A stretch of DNA of 40,527 nucleotides, taken from positions 1 to 40,527 of the forward strand of contig REEA01000140.1 of the NCBI GenBank assembly GCA_007695305.1, read 5' to 3'. The notes beneath the pieces are model-generated. The model was not told where the DNA came from. It searched no databases and worked only from the letters and a program-made list of their open reading frames with translations. This DNA comes from Bacteroidia bacterium. GTDB taxonomy: Bacteria; Bacteroidota; Bacteroidia; Bacteroidales; UBA7960. The translations under genes and the position numbers were made by a program. This document shows, one piece after another, positions 18,601 through 26,805 of the stretch (position 1 is its first letter; every line of letters begins with the position of its first letter).

Positions 18601-19773
18601 TTAAAAATCACCACCGACTTTGAACTGCAGTCCTTTGACCTTGGAGAACACCCGCAAACCAATGACAACCCCGACCTGTTGATCAGGATATTATTTACCG
18701 GTGAGTCAGCGTCAAACCTGTCTGGAAATGTTCGTTTGGACAATGTGGTGCTGAAGACTGTACCCTTAAAACTGGAGGAGATGACATTACCCGGTGGTCA
18801 GCCCGGTGTGGCATATACCGCTTCCATTGGTGCGCGAAACGGCCTAAAGCCCTATCATTATCGCCTGGTTGAGGGCCATTTGCCGGAAGGGCTGGAACTG
18901 TTACCAGATGGAAAAATCGTTGGAACCCCGCTTCGTGCAGGTACCGGGATTTTTACCGTTGAGCTTACCGATGCCTCGCAGGCCTATGATGTGCGGCAGT
19001 ATATGATCACGGTGTATGATCATTCCCTCATTCATTACTGGCATTTTAATGATCCTGGCTGCGAAAAACCGGATACTGTTATTGCTGATTTCAGCGCGAC
19101 TGTCAGCAGCAAGGGGGTTATCCATTATCCCGGGATGGGTGATGGCTATTTGGATTATGCTGAAGGAACGCTTTTCAACAGCTTATCGGGTGTTCCGGCG
19201 GGGACGGGTTTGCGGGTAAGGAATCCTTCCGCCACCCGGTATCTCCAAATCCATTCTCCATCAGAAGGTTTTGAGCCGTTAGAGCTGTCATTCGCGGTGC
19301 ATCGAACCAACCAGGGTGCACGCCGGCAACAACTCCAATACTCGCCCGACGGGGGAGGTTCCTGGTTTAGCATGGGTGGCCCGTACCTGATCACTACCGA
19401 CTACCGGGTGAAAACCTTTCATCTCGACAGCTACCATGATATGGCAGACAATGCTGATCTGATGTTCCGGGTTTTCTTTCTTGGTGAAGAAGCTGCCAAT
19501 ACTTCCGGCAACAACCGCTTCGACAATATTATTATCAGAGGTATACCTTTGAAGGAACAGCCGGGTGAAGACCGCCTCCTGGTTTATCCCAACCCGGTTA
19601 CCGATGGCATTGTTTACCTGGTGAACAAACACAATGTGCGGGTTTACGATGTTTTCGGCAGCTTGCTCCATCAGGAAAATAACACCCGCGAAATATGGCT
19701 GCCACCGCTGGCATCAGGTATTTATTTTATTGTTACCGATACGGGCCGGCACGCCAGGATAATGATTCCCTGA
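15694..19773 (+). CDS. LTD-CotH kinase-like exoprotein with two LIHYW modules and T9SS tail, paralogue 3
   Basis: A 1359-residue protein, 41 bases after paralogue 2. Several in-frame ATGs (15694, 15712, 15730) precede the hydrophobic signal segment ending NMFSQ, so the exact start is uncertain. Domains: LTD (about 53-165), chitobiase-like region, CotH fold with RIHGG (423-427), Lys434/435, Asp612 (NTDW) and Asp648/Asp650 (WDFDNAF). A SHWDG repeat follows, then LIHYW module 1 (about 850-1020), a putative Ig-like He_PIG domain (about 1032-1105), LIHYW module 2 (about 1112-1286) and a T9SS tail (about 1294-1359). The WDFDNAF variant is closer to classical CotH (WDxDN) than the DFGFG form in the other three, so this copy is the most diverged of the tandem set and may have different specificity. 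Confidence 0.88.
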   Translation: MICKFFMKFAQVMSSKKPSPGKFSAFSATLMSCLPVGLFVLLLIYSHNMFSQSVIINEVMASNATTIADEDGDYEDWIELHNYGDEPVDLTGFGLSDSYNDPFRFIFPDAVIAPGGYLLVWASGKNRDDPDAPLHTVFSISSAGEEVLLTASSGVTIDVLEAVNIPTDISIGRKPDDLSGWYFFDEPTPGSANTGVAWQGIAEAPGFSHPGGFYDAPFHLELSAADDILVFYTLDGSVPDSANVNGSSFVYKNQYPTHPGNPVGPFLEHYFQTFPYTEPIPVENQTGSDGIHQINTSYTGQPLSPSGEVMQGMIVRARAYREGYLPGPVITNTYLVKEGIHQRFDLPVVSLTIPDSALFDYYRGIYVAGEIFDNWRQENPDEPVFPGVRANWRMRGFDWEREMYMEMFDNEGALLYRQGQGARIHGGWSRSNPKKSLRVYARNIYDNENEINYTFFPGDGRGLDDKDTDIFKRLMLRAGGNGNRIFRDVVAHDFMMNTNIGVMRARPAVHFVNGVYWGMVNFRDRQDRYHIAFEYDIDPGNVIMIDSPHQITDISKLEEGVPEDLDFFNDFFLFVTENDMSDDELFLQAQAQMDMDSYMDYYIMFIYLANTDWGGRDNVGRKHFRFWRVRDTSFKPYQDGKWRMLVWDFDNAFSDVDYDLLTDVMDSDNEPSAMILSLMENDSFRSGFINRLADLMNTHFLPDYALDVIDQRIQAVEHEVPFDMARWNRNPLFGLEHVKSFMRQRPDFQKAEMMEVFHLPDTNRVTLRTNPSRGHIRINTIDIKNGTPGVVNAGDWTGTYFQGVPVEIEAVPLPGMMFSHWDGLPEGTPARTTIYLEQDTVLTAHFWDGVIHYWHFNYLPDDDFVETVNPDFSLFPDDALISYPGEGSGYMDRVYPGTDVNVHMDADSGFALRVRNPSDTRSLLFHLPGNGHRNLNFSYALQRTHHGPEFHSVCFSADGGNSWTLLVDDLKITTDFELQSFDLGEHPQTNDNPDLLIRILFTGESASNLSGNVRLDNVVLKTVPLKLEEMTLPGGQPGVAYTASIGARNGLKPYHYRLVEGHLPEGLELLPDGKIVGTPLRAGTGIFTVELTDASQAYDVRQYMITVYDHSLIHYWHFNDPGCEKPDTVIADFSATVSSKGVIHYPGMGDGYLDYAEGTLFNSLSGVPAGTGLRVRNPSATRYLQIHSPSEGFEPLELSFAVHRTNQGARRQQLQYSPDGGGSWFSMGGPYLITTDYRVKTFHLDSYHDMADNADLMFRVFFLGEEAANTSGNNRFDNIIIRGIPLKEQPGEDRLLVYPNPVTDGIVYLVNKHNVRVYDVFGSLLHQENNTREIWLPPLASGIYFIVTDTGRHARIMIP

Positions 19774-19962
19774 TCCTGGTTTATTTTGAACTTCTCCTCA
19801 TCATTGACTGGATATATATACGACGCTTTTTCCTCCTTTGCGGTTTTTGCGTGTTAACCTTTTGCGGCCTTTGCGTGGAATAGATATTACCGAAGAGAAA
19901 AACGCACAATAATAATTGCAGACATTACCTTAGAAGTCAGAAAATAATGCATTTACACTCCC
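19774..19962. other. Convergent intergenic region between two CotH genes
   Basis: A 189-base spacer between the converging ends of paralogues 3 (+) and 4 (-). No strong bidirectional terminator hairpin is seen. It contains the TTTGCGG/TTTGCGTG repeat described separately, followed by AT-rich sequence. Confidence 0.5.
19837..19877. repeat. Two direct copies of TTTGCGGnnTTTGCGTG
   Basis: TTTGCGGTTTTTGCGTG (19837-19853) and TTTGCGGCCTTTGCGTG (19861-19877) are near-identical 17-base units 24 bases apart. This is a familiar low-copy intergenic repeat type in Bacteroidota and other environmental genomes. It has no coding potential. Confidence 0.6.
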
Positions 19963-22900
19963 TCAATTGATCATGATCATCTGTTTGCTTTTGATACCGG
20001 TAGCGGTTTGCATCCTGTAGATATAAATTCCCGGCGGATAGCCGGCACCCCTGAATTCAGCTTCATGCCTGCCGGCCGGTTTGAATCCGTTTGCCAGGTT
20101 GGCGATATGCATCCCATGAAGATTGAAAACATCAATGCGAACATTTCCCGGTTCCGTCATTTCAAATGGGATTGTAGTGTGCGTTGAAAACGGATTGGGA
20201 TAATTCTGGTAAAGCCGGAGTTCCCCGGCAGGGGCGGGGGGCTCAATAACGGATACATTGGAGCGGGTGCCTTCCATAACCACATTGTCAAAACGGTTGT
20301 TGCCTGAATCCCCTGAGGCTTCATCACCGGTAAATACGATCTTGAGCCGCAGTTCCGGATTGTTGTTTGCATCAGCAAAACCACTCAAATCAAAGCTGTA
20401 CCTGGTAAATGTTAATGGTACCTCTGATACCGCCCCCGCAAAATTCCATGTGATGCCGCCATCCGGCGAATAATACACCTCCTGATGCCTTGCACCATTG
20501 CTTGTACGGTGTGTGGAATAGCTAAAACTCAGGTTTTCGAATTCTTCAGAGGAGGCAGCAATCAATAGTTGCCGCGTATGGGAAGGGTTTCTTGCACGCA
20601 GGCCATATCCGGCTCCTGCGTTCATCCTGTTATTGAGCATGGTGCCGTCTGTCCGGTCCATATATCCTTCGCCCGTGCCCGGATAGCTGATGTTGCCTTC
20701 CTGCCGCGTCCTGGAGAAATCGGACGGCACCGCGTAAAGGGTGCCTTCGGGCAGATTATTGAAGTGCCAGTAATGGATAAGAGCCCGACTGTTTACCACA
20801 AGGCTGTAATCGCGCTGAACTTGCTGGCCGTTGCTGTCAGTAACAGAGATGGTAAAAAGGTATGTGCCGTCCTGCTCGGGTGTTCCGGCCAGCAAACCGT
20901 TGGATGAAATTTGCATGCCCACGGGCAAATTTCCGGTGCTTATTGTGTAAGTATATGGCGGTGTGCCACCCGATGCAGTGAAGTAATGTCCCGGGTACTT
21001 CTCATGCAAACAGGCCTCTTCCGGGTTTCTTTTGTTCAGGCTAAGATGGATGGCTGTGCCGCTGATAGAAATGTTGTCGAAGCGGTTGTTTCCTTCTGAA
21101 CCGGCGGCTTCCTCACCGTGAAAGGTGATCTTAAACCGCAGATCCGGGTTGTCGTTGACTTCTTCAATACCCTCCAGGTCAAATGTGTACAGCCCATATC
21201 CGATATCGGGATGGTAAGTATCTCCTACTTGAATCCAGCTTTCTCCTGCGTCGGGAGAGTAATGGAATTTCTGCTCCATGGCGCCATTGGCAGATCTTTG
21301 GGTTGTAAATGAAAACAGAATCTCCTGATAACCTTCGGAGGAGGCGTGTATGGTAAGTTGCCGGGTGTCAGACGGGTTCCTGGTCCGGAGGCCGTAACCG
21401 GCGCCGGCGTTATGGTGTTCGTTGATGATAGTACCGTCGGTGCGGTCGAGGTAGCCGCTGCCTGTGCCCGGATAGGTGATGATGGCAGAAGTGTTGGCAC
21501 TGAAGTCAGATTCAACAAGCTGTATGGTGCCCTCCGGCAGGTTGTTAAAGTGCCAGTAGTGGATCAGTCCATCAGTAAAGTAGGCAGTTACCTCTGTTTC
21601 GCCCTGTAAAATGAACTCCGTTATCGGAGAAGTGGTGTTTTCTATACCCTCCCAGTGGCTGAAGCGGTGACCGGGTGCAGGTAAAGCTTTCAGTTGAATG
21701 GGCAAGCCTTCAAAATAGAACCCGCTCCACGGATTGTCTGATTCTCCAACCTGTATGGTGTTTACCCTCACACTTCCCTGTGCCGGGCTAACCCTATTTA
21801 CATGCAGCTTTGCTGTGGGTCCGAGGTCAAATTCTTCTCTCAAATATTGACGCAGGTATCCCGGCCGTTCGATGGCAAAGTTGCGCATCACGTCGATCTC
21901 CGATTCCCAGTGGTTCATGTCTTCAGGCATTCGCCAGCGGTGGATATGTTCGGGCATCTCCGGCAGGTACATCTCGCGGAAGCTCTCCAGCTTTTGCACC
22001 ACAACGGATTCAGCGAAGTTGCTGTTAAGCAGGTCAGCGAAGCGGGTCACAAAACCGGTTTGAAATGTTTCATTTTCGACCAGCCTGCGCAAGATGAAGG
22101 TTGACCACGGCGGATTTGGCCATGAAGGGCCGTTGGGTTCCAGGGCAAAAGAGAGTGTGTTATGTGCCGGCCCTTCGTCAACCCCTGTAACATAGTCGAA
22201 ATTGAGTCCGAAGCCAAAGTCCAGGTCAAAGACCTGCCAACGCCAGCGGCCGTCAAGGCCGGGGGGCGCATCCGGATTATAGGTGTCGGTGTAATATCGC
22301 CAAAACTGGATATTGTTTCCAGGCCAGTCGGTGTTCATCACGTAGATCTGGGCGATCTGGTAATCCATGAAATTGTCAGTATCCATCATGGTTTGCAATG
22401 TGGTGTAATTTGCCGGATCACTTACACCCGGATTGTCCAGGAAGTCAATCATATCCCAGTAATGATGCACCCCGTCAGGATTCCCTCTTTCGAAGACGCC
22501 GTTCCTTTCAAGAATGGTGTAGTCCATCTCGTCGTCGAGTCCGTAATGGGTTTGTATGTATCTGTTATCCAATCTGTCACGGATGTTGTGTACACCCCAG
22601 TACTCGCCGTTGATAAATACGATGGCCGGTCTGGAATACTGAATATCCAGATCAAGGTCTTTCAGCAGCGATTGCATGAAGGCGTCCCTAAAGATGGCAT
22701 CTCCCCAGTCGTTGCCGCTGTTGCGCAGCAGGAAGCGTTTATACCTGTTGATGTTTTTGTCGGGAAAGATGGGATAATTGACCCATGTGGTGCCATAGTC
22801 GGATCTGGCATACATGCGCAGGGATTTCCGGGGTCTGTTGCGGCTGGTTCCACCGTGAATGCGTGCGCCCATTTGCTGCGAAAACGCAAGGTTCCCATCG

Positions 22901-24153
22901 TTTTCAAAAAACTCAAAATGAACAAGACGCTCCCATTCTATACCGCGTTGGTTGTAATTGACGTGATTACCATGTACATAGATACCGGAGTCGGCATTAA
23001 AGAAAGCTCCGGCATGTGCGTTGATGGCGATCAGTGGCATAGAATACCGTTGTGTACCCTCTTCATGTACCAGGTAGCTGTGGGTAACCACTTCACTTCC
23101 ATGGCCGGAAGGAATAAATGCGCGGGCACGGATGCTGTTGATCTTGTATATTTCGCCGGCCGGCGGCTGCCAGTGTTCGTTGTAAGGGTTCCCGGGACCG
23201 ATATTGTTGGTCGGTATCATTGAAATGGTGTTGGGGTCGCCACTGCGGTCGGTGATGGAGATGGGCCCTTGATAGATAGTGCTGTTCATATCCGGAACAG
23301 ATCCGTCGCTGGTATAGCGAATGGTTGCCGCTGGCATTACACCTGTGATTACATACTGTCCTGGCGGGTATGTTTCTTCGCTGAAGGTTACCACTGCGTC
23401 GTCGATGGGTGCACCCTGGCTGTCGGTAACCACGAATGTGACCGAGTAGCCCGGTTCGGACGGATCATCCGGGTCATCACCGTTGTCAGGGTCGTAAACA
23501 CCCCATATGTCGTGGAAAGTAGTGGGACCGTAAACGGTAACTTCCCTGTTTGGATCACCACTCCATTCGCCGCCACCCCATCCTTCATTCAAAAAATATT
23601 TATAGGCATAATCGCCGTGTGCAAGCTGAAAGGTGATCTCATAAACAGGGCCGTCATCATCTGCCTTTACCATGGCCATGTCGATGTTTGTGCCGGGTTC
23701 GGGCCAGGGAGGATCTGCCATGGTGCCGCTGATATAAACCACATCACCGGTTTGATAAGGTGATTCGGTCATATCAACACGAAATGTGACCGGGAAAGAC
23801 TTGGGGGCAGACCTGATCGACCGGCTTTCCACGGGTGGATATCCTTTTGGGGTCTCATGCAGGGTGATATGGATTTCAATGTCCTGGTCAACCACCTGCA
23901 CTTCTCCGTGTACCGTATGAAAACCTTCTTTCTCAACTTTATACTGGTATAAACCGGTATGACTTGTGGACAAGTGCAGATCAAATGCTGATATGTAAAA
24001 TCCTGGTGGGTGTGAGAATGATGGGGGTTCTAGCGCAGGAGGCCCGGAATCGTTTCCATGCGCCGCGATGTTTGTGAACAGCGATAAATAGAGAAAGAGT
24101 AATATATAAGCTGAAATTTTGATCATCAAATGATATATTTCTTTTTTCATCAT
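19963..24153 (-). CDS. CotH kinase-like exoprotein with T9SS tail, last gene of the VTC/DUF4956 operon
   Basis: About 1396 residues from the ATG at 24153; this start places a signal peptide at about 1-30. Upstream in-frame codons to 24204 give an unlikely hydrophilic leader. Unlike the tandem paralogues it lacks an LTD. It begins with a PEGA-like segment (about 45-85) and a starch-binding-like beta-sandwich (about 100-185, VTFRVDM to VTVYG). A chitobiase-like segment and the CotH fold follow: RIHGG (431-435), Lys443, Asp609 (NTDWPGNN) and Asp643/Asp645 (FDLDFGFG). Then come a SHWEG repeat, LIHYW module 1 (from about 863), an Ig-like He_PIG domain (about 1045-1110), LIHYW module 2 (from about 1125) and a T9SS tail with YPNPF. 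It follows the DUF4956 gene by 74 bases in the same direction. It is a candidate extracellular kinase linked to polyphosphate-type chemistry; that function is inference. Confidence 0.88.
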   Translation of the reverse strand: MMKKEIYHLMIKISAYILLFLYLSLFTNIAAHGNDSGPPALEPPSFSHPPGFYISAFDLHLSTSHTGLYQYKVEKEGFHTVHGEVQVVDQDIEIHITLHETPKGYPPVESRSIRSAPKSFPVTFRVDMTESPYQTGDVVYISGTMADPPWPEPGTNIDMAMVKADDDGPVYEITFQLAHGDYAYKYFLNEGWGGGEWSGDPNREVTVYGPTTFHDIWGVYDPDNGDDPDDPSEPGYSVTFVVTDSQGAPIDDAVVTFSEETYPPGQYVITGVMPAATIRYTSDGSVPDMNSTIYQGPISITDRSGDPNTISMIPTNNIGPGNPYNEHWQPPAGEIYKINSIRARAFIPSGHGSEVVTHSYLVHEEGTQRYSMPLIAINAHAGAFFNADSGIYVHGNHVNYNQRGIEWERLVHFEFFENDGNLAFSQQMGARIHGGTSRNRPRKSLRMYARSDYGTTWVNYPIFPDKNINRYKRFLLRNSGNDWGDAIFRDAFMQSLLKDLDLDIQYSRPAIVFINGEYWGVHNIRDRLDNRYIQTHYGLDDEMDYTILERNGVFERGNPDGVHHYWDMIDFLDNPGVSDPANYTTLQTMMDTDNFMDYQIAQIYVMNTDWPGNNIQFWRYYTDTYNPDAPPGLDGRWRWQVFDLDFGFGLNFDYVTGVDEGPAHNTLSFALEPNGPSWPNPPWSTFILRRLVENETFQTGFVTRFADLLNSNFAESVVVQKLESFREMYLPEMPEHIHRWRMPEDMNHWESEIDVMRNFAIERPGYLRQYLREEFDLGPTAKLHVNRVSPAQGSVRVNTIQVGESDNPWSGFYFEGLPIQLKALPAPGHRFSHWEGIENTTSPITEFILQGETEVTAYFTDGLIHYWHFNNLPEGTIQLVESDFSANTSAIITYPGTGSGYLDRTDGTIINEHHNAGAGYGLRTRNPSDTRQLTIHASSEGYQEILFSFTTQRSANGAMEQKFHYSPDAGESWIQVGDTYHPDIGYGLYTFDLEGIEEVNDNPDLRFKITFHGEEAAGSEGNNRFDNISISGTAIHLSLNKRNPEEACLHEKYPGHYFTASGGTPPYTYTISTGNLPVGMQISSNGLLAGTPEQDGTYLFTISVTDSNGQQVQRDYSLVVNSRALIHYWHFNNLPEGTLYAVPSDFSRTRQEGNISYPGTGEGYMDRTDGTMLNNRMNAGAGYGLRARNPSHTRQLLIAASSEEFENLSFSYSTHRTSNGARHQEVYYSPDGGITWNFAGAVSEVPLTFTRYSFDLSGFADANNNPELRLKIVFTGDEASGDSGNNRFDNVVMEGTRSNVSVIEPPAPAGELRLYQNYPNPFSTHTTIPFEMTEPGNVRIDVFNLHGMHIANLANGFKPAGRHEAEFRGAGYPPGIYIYRMQTATGIKSKQMIMIN

Positions 24154-24227
24154 ATTTTTGATGGAAATACAATGAAAAGGTTCATAAATGTCCTGGGCAT
24201 GCACGAACTTAGAGGTGATAAAACAAG

Positions 24228-24908
24228 CTAATTCTCATCAAAGAAGAGGTTTACGGTCTTGACTGACGGATGCTTTTTCATGTTTACGACCAACTGGTTG
24301 CCCAGATCTTCATTTTTCAGGAAAATATGGAATGAATATTCCATCAACTCATGGCCTTCCTCTCCAAGAGCCTTTACGTTAACGAGTTTATATTTTCTTG
24401 TAAAGTTTCTGATTACCCCGCTTGCTTCGTCTCCCGACACATCATCAGCATCCATGATTACCTGTAAGAGATATTCCCGCTTTTTAGACAACCCAAAATT
24501 TAACTGGCTGATGATCAGAAATATCAGGCTAATAAAGATGGTGCCAAAAATAGCCACTGCGTACATTTTTACCCCGGCGGCCAGTCCGATGGTAAGGGAA
24601 AAAAAGATAAACATGATGTCGGTGGCATCTTTTACGGCTGTACGGAAGCGGATGATGGACATGGCTCCTACCATGCCAAAAGCCCGTGCCAGGTTGTTTC
24701 CGATCACCATAATCACGATGGAGGTGATCATGGTGAGCATGATCATTGATATTGCAAAGGAAGCAGAGTAATTCAGCCCTTTATAGGTATAGCGGTACAA
24801 TGTTGAAATGATTATTCCGCAAAACAGCGCTACCAGAAGGTTGAAAACAACATCCCTTAAACTGATCGACAGGGTGAAAATATCTGCAAAATCGCTTGCC
24901 ATATTCAT
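24228..24908 (-). CDS. DUF4956 family membrane protein
   Basis: A 226-residue integral membrane protein. Three to four hydrophobic helices lie within about 18-137, and a soluble C-terminal domain occupies about 140-226. The family hallmark GMVGAMSIIRFRTAVKDATD is at residues 78-97, with charged residues placed in the membrane-flanking segment. The molecular function of DUF4956 is not established. The family is repeatedly found beside VTC-domain polyphosphate polymerases and CotH proteins, as here. It lies 66 bases after the VTC gene and 74 bases before the CotH gene. A role as a channel, sensor or anchor for the polymerase product is conceivable but unproven. The start could also be the second ATG at 24902. 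Confidence 0.9.
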   Translation of the reverse strand: MNMASDFADIFTLSISLRDVVFNLLVALFCGIIISTLYRYTYKGLNYSASFAISMIMLTMITSIVIMVIGNNLARAFGMVGAMSIIRFRTAVKDATDIMFIFFSLTIGLAAGVKMYAVAIFGTIFISLIFLIISQLNFGLSKKREYLLQVIMDADDVSGDEASGVIRNFTRKYKLVNVKALGEEGHELMEYSFHIFLKNEDLGNQLVVNMKKHPSVKTVNLFFDEN

Positions 24909-24974
24909 TTTTTTGTTATAATTGTTTTCAGGTCATTGATTATTGAGCTATATTTTCCTCATACTGATAGACTC

Positions 24975-25718
24975 TTACAGGTGAACAAAACTTTTGTTGA
25001 CATCAAAACCGATAACATATTTTGACAATGCCTCATGACGCAATTTAAACTCATGCACAATACTTTTTGCCCATCCGGGCATGGTATCATTAAAATATTT
25101 TATTTCCATGATAAAATGACTTTTGAACAAAAAGCGCATATCTTCTTCCGCAAACAAATCATGAATATCCGGGTAATTTCGGCTCCGGATATTTTTATCG
25201 AAGGTTATCCGGTTGCCGGGATTAATGATACCGTGATAAGCTTCTCTTTCGTATGTTACCAATGTGGTTGGCAGGAAAGGCTTCAGCTTGTAATGAAACA
25301 GGAAGCGTCTGGCATCTTCCAGGCTATGGTTGACATCAATATTGATGTCTCCCTTGATATATGTTTCAATGTCACCTGTTTCCAGCAAAGCCGGCAAATG
25401 TTCGTACAGGATGCCTGCCCGGTGTTTTTTGATCCTGTTTTCTATCTTTCTTTTGATTTCGAGCACTACCTTTTCACTGCTTCTGCAATAGTTATAGCCT
25501 CTGACCCGGAGTTTTCTCCTGTGTTTCAGCCCGGCATGTTTTTCGTGGTAATTCATCATATCGGGGCTGTCAAAATAGATGGAGCGTACGGTATATTGTG
25601 ACACGCCATTGCCGTTGGCAGATGCGTGGATATCATTGCGCACGAAATGCCGCACGCGGTCTCGCAGCTCACCCATCAAATGATTGGGTACCAAATATTT
25701 TCGTTCATATCTCAGCAT
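24975..25718 (-). CDS. VTC-domain polyphosphate polymerase
   Basis: A 247-residue cytoplasmic triphosphate-tunnel protein of the VTC family, related to the catalytic domain of yeast Vtc4, which makes polyphosphate from ATP. The basic tunnel-lining pattern is visible: Glu5-Arg6-Lys7 (YERKYLV), Arg71 and Arg73 (KLRVRGY), Glu87 and Lys89 (LEIKRK), Arg158 (TYEREAY), Arg170 (NRITFD), and Glu205/Lys207 (MEIKYF). All the positions I would expect for catalysis appear retained. The start at 25718 is preferred because it begins at the conserved YERKYL strand and sits 4 bases after the upstream stop; a reading frame extending to 25862 overlaps the HlyD gene and is not supported. There is no SPX or membrane domain, so membrane association would depend on partners such as DUF4956. 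Confidence 0.9.
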   Translation of the reverse strand: MLRYERKYLVPNHLMGELRDRVRHFVRNDIHASANGNGVSQYTVRSIYFDSPDMMNYHEKHAGLKHRRKLRVRGYNYCRSSEKVVLEIKRKIENRIKKHRAGILYEHLPALLETGDIETYIKGDINIDVNHSLEDARRFLFHYKLKPFLPTTLVTYEREAYHGIINPGNRITFDKNIRSRNYPDIHDLFAEEDMRFLFKSHFIMEIKYFNDTMPGWAKSIVHEFKLRHEALSKYVIGFDVNKSFVHL

Positions 25719-25722
25719 GTAG

Positions 25723-26805
25723 CTATTGGTTCTGATACACCACCCGTGTAATACGCAACAGGTAATCTTTGATTGACAGGGTATCGGCGGTGATACGGGT
25801 GTCGACGACCATCCCGGGAAGCAATTGTCCCTGCCGGTGGTTTTCCGTTTGGATGGTGACAAATATTTTTGGGCGGCGGTTAATCATTTGCACGCTGTTA
25901 TCTAACGCAATAACCTTGCCGCTTATTTTTCGGGTACTTGTTTCGGTTTGAATCTGAACCTGCATACCCGGTTGGATGTAAACAGACTGCCATGCATCTA
26001 CGGGCGTAAAAATCAGCATGGAGGAGAGATCGGCGATGCGTATCACTTCATCCATCCGGTTGCCATTCATGTCGTATTTGCGTATGATCTGTCCGTTTAT
26101 TGGTGACAGAACATTCATTGCATTAATCTGTTCTTCCAGCTGTTCAATGCGTCTTTCAAGAGAGGCAATGCGTGTCCGTATTACCTCTGCTTCTTCAGTT
26201 TTTTCACCGGCAGCGATGGCTTCATAGTTTGACTGTGCGATTTCCAGCGCGAATTTTTTTACCATCAAGTCATTTACGGCCATTTCATACTCCTGCTGCG
26301 AAACGAGCTCCTGTTCGTAGAGATGGATGATCCTTTGCGTGAGCAGTTCCTGTGTTGCCAGTTCTTGCCGGGCCATATCCACCTTGTCGAGAGCAGCCTG
26401 TATGGCTTCGGGTTTATCGCCTGTGAGGGTGACATCCAGCAGAGCATATTGCTGCATCATATCGCCTTGCATTTCAATAAGCTGCATACGCTGATCCAGC
26501 GATATAACTACAGCTATGGTATCTCCGGCCTGTACCTGTTGGTGCTCAAAAAGTTCATGATTGAATAAAATGGATATCATATCCCCGCGCTGAAACTCCA
26601 TCAGTTTGTACTGATTGATGCTCCCGGCCAAATGATCCTCGAGCACATTGGTCAATGTGCCTCCCGTGGTTTTGTTTAGCCCCCATTCCTTCAACGGCAT
26701 AGCGATCCCTTTGCTGCGGATATTATAGGGTACTTCGACAAACATCAACAGGATGATGATGCTTGCCAGTAAAACGGGTATCAATATCCATGCAATTTTT
26801 CTCAT
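25723..26805 (-). CDS. HlyD-like membrane-fusion (periplasmic adaptor) protein
   Basis: A 360-residue protein with one N-terminal membrane segment (about 5-25). A first lipoyl half-motif and a long alpha-helical hairpin/coiled coil (about 115-232, rich in Glu/Gln with SLERRIEQLEEQ) follow. The returning lipoyl strand is NVLSPINGQIIR (about 235-246), and the remainder is beta-barrel (to about 345). This is the layout of HlyD/EmrA-type adaptors, which link an inner-membrane transporter to the outer membrane. No ABC, RND or MFS transporter or TolC partner is adjacent. The next genes, VTC (4-base gap), DUF4956 and CotH, look cotranscribed. It is the first gene of the operon, preceded by a 489-base gap. 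Its partner may be DUF4956 or a distant transporter; this is inference. Confidence 0.88.
   Translation of the reverse strand: MRKIAWILIPVLLASIIILLMFVEVPYNIRSKGIAMPLKEWGLNKTTGGTLTNVLEDHLAGSINQYKLMEFQRGDMISILFNHELFEHQQVQAGDTIAVVISLDQRMQLIEMQGDMMQQYALLDVTLTGDKPEAIQAALDKVDMARQELATQELLTQRIIHLYEQELVSQQEYEMAVNDLMVKKFALEIAQSNYEAIAAGEKTEEAEVIRTRIASLERRIEQLEEQINAMNVLSPINGQIIRKYDMNGNRMDEVIRIADLSSMLIFTPVDAWQSVYIQPGMQVQIQTETSTRKISGKVIALDNSVQMINRRPKIFVTIQTENHRQGQLLPGMVVDTRITADTLSIKDYLLRITRVVYQNQ

Noticed and set aside
19969-19980. TGATCATGATCA palindrome near the end of the operon-linked CotH gene
   Set aside because: It lies within the coding sequence for the last residues (MIMIN) and is explained by codon repetition.
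22162-23223. A 353-codon plus-strand open frame inside the operon-linked CotH gene
   Set aside because: It lies fully antisense to a protein with clear domains, has no recognisable motif or signal sequence, and is explained by codon bias of the opposite strand.
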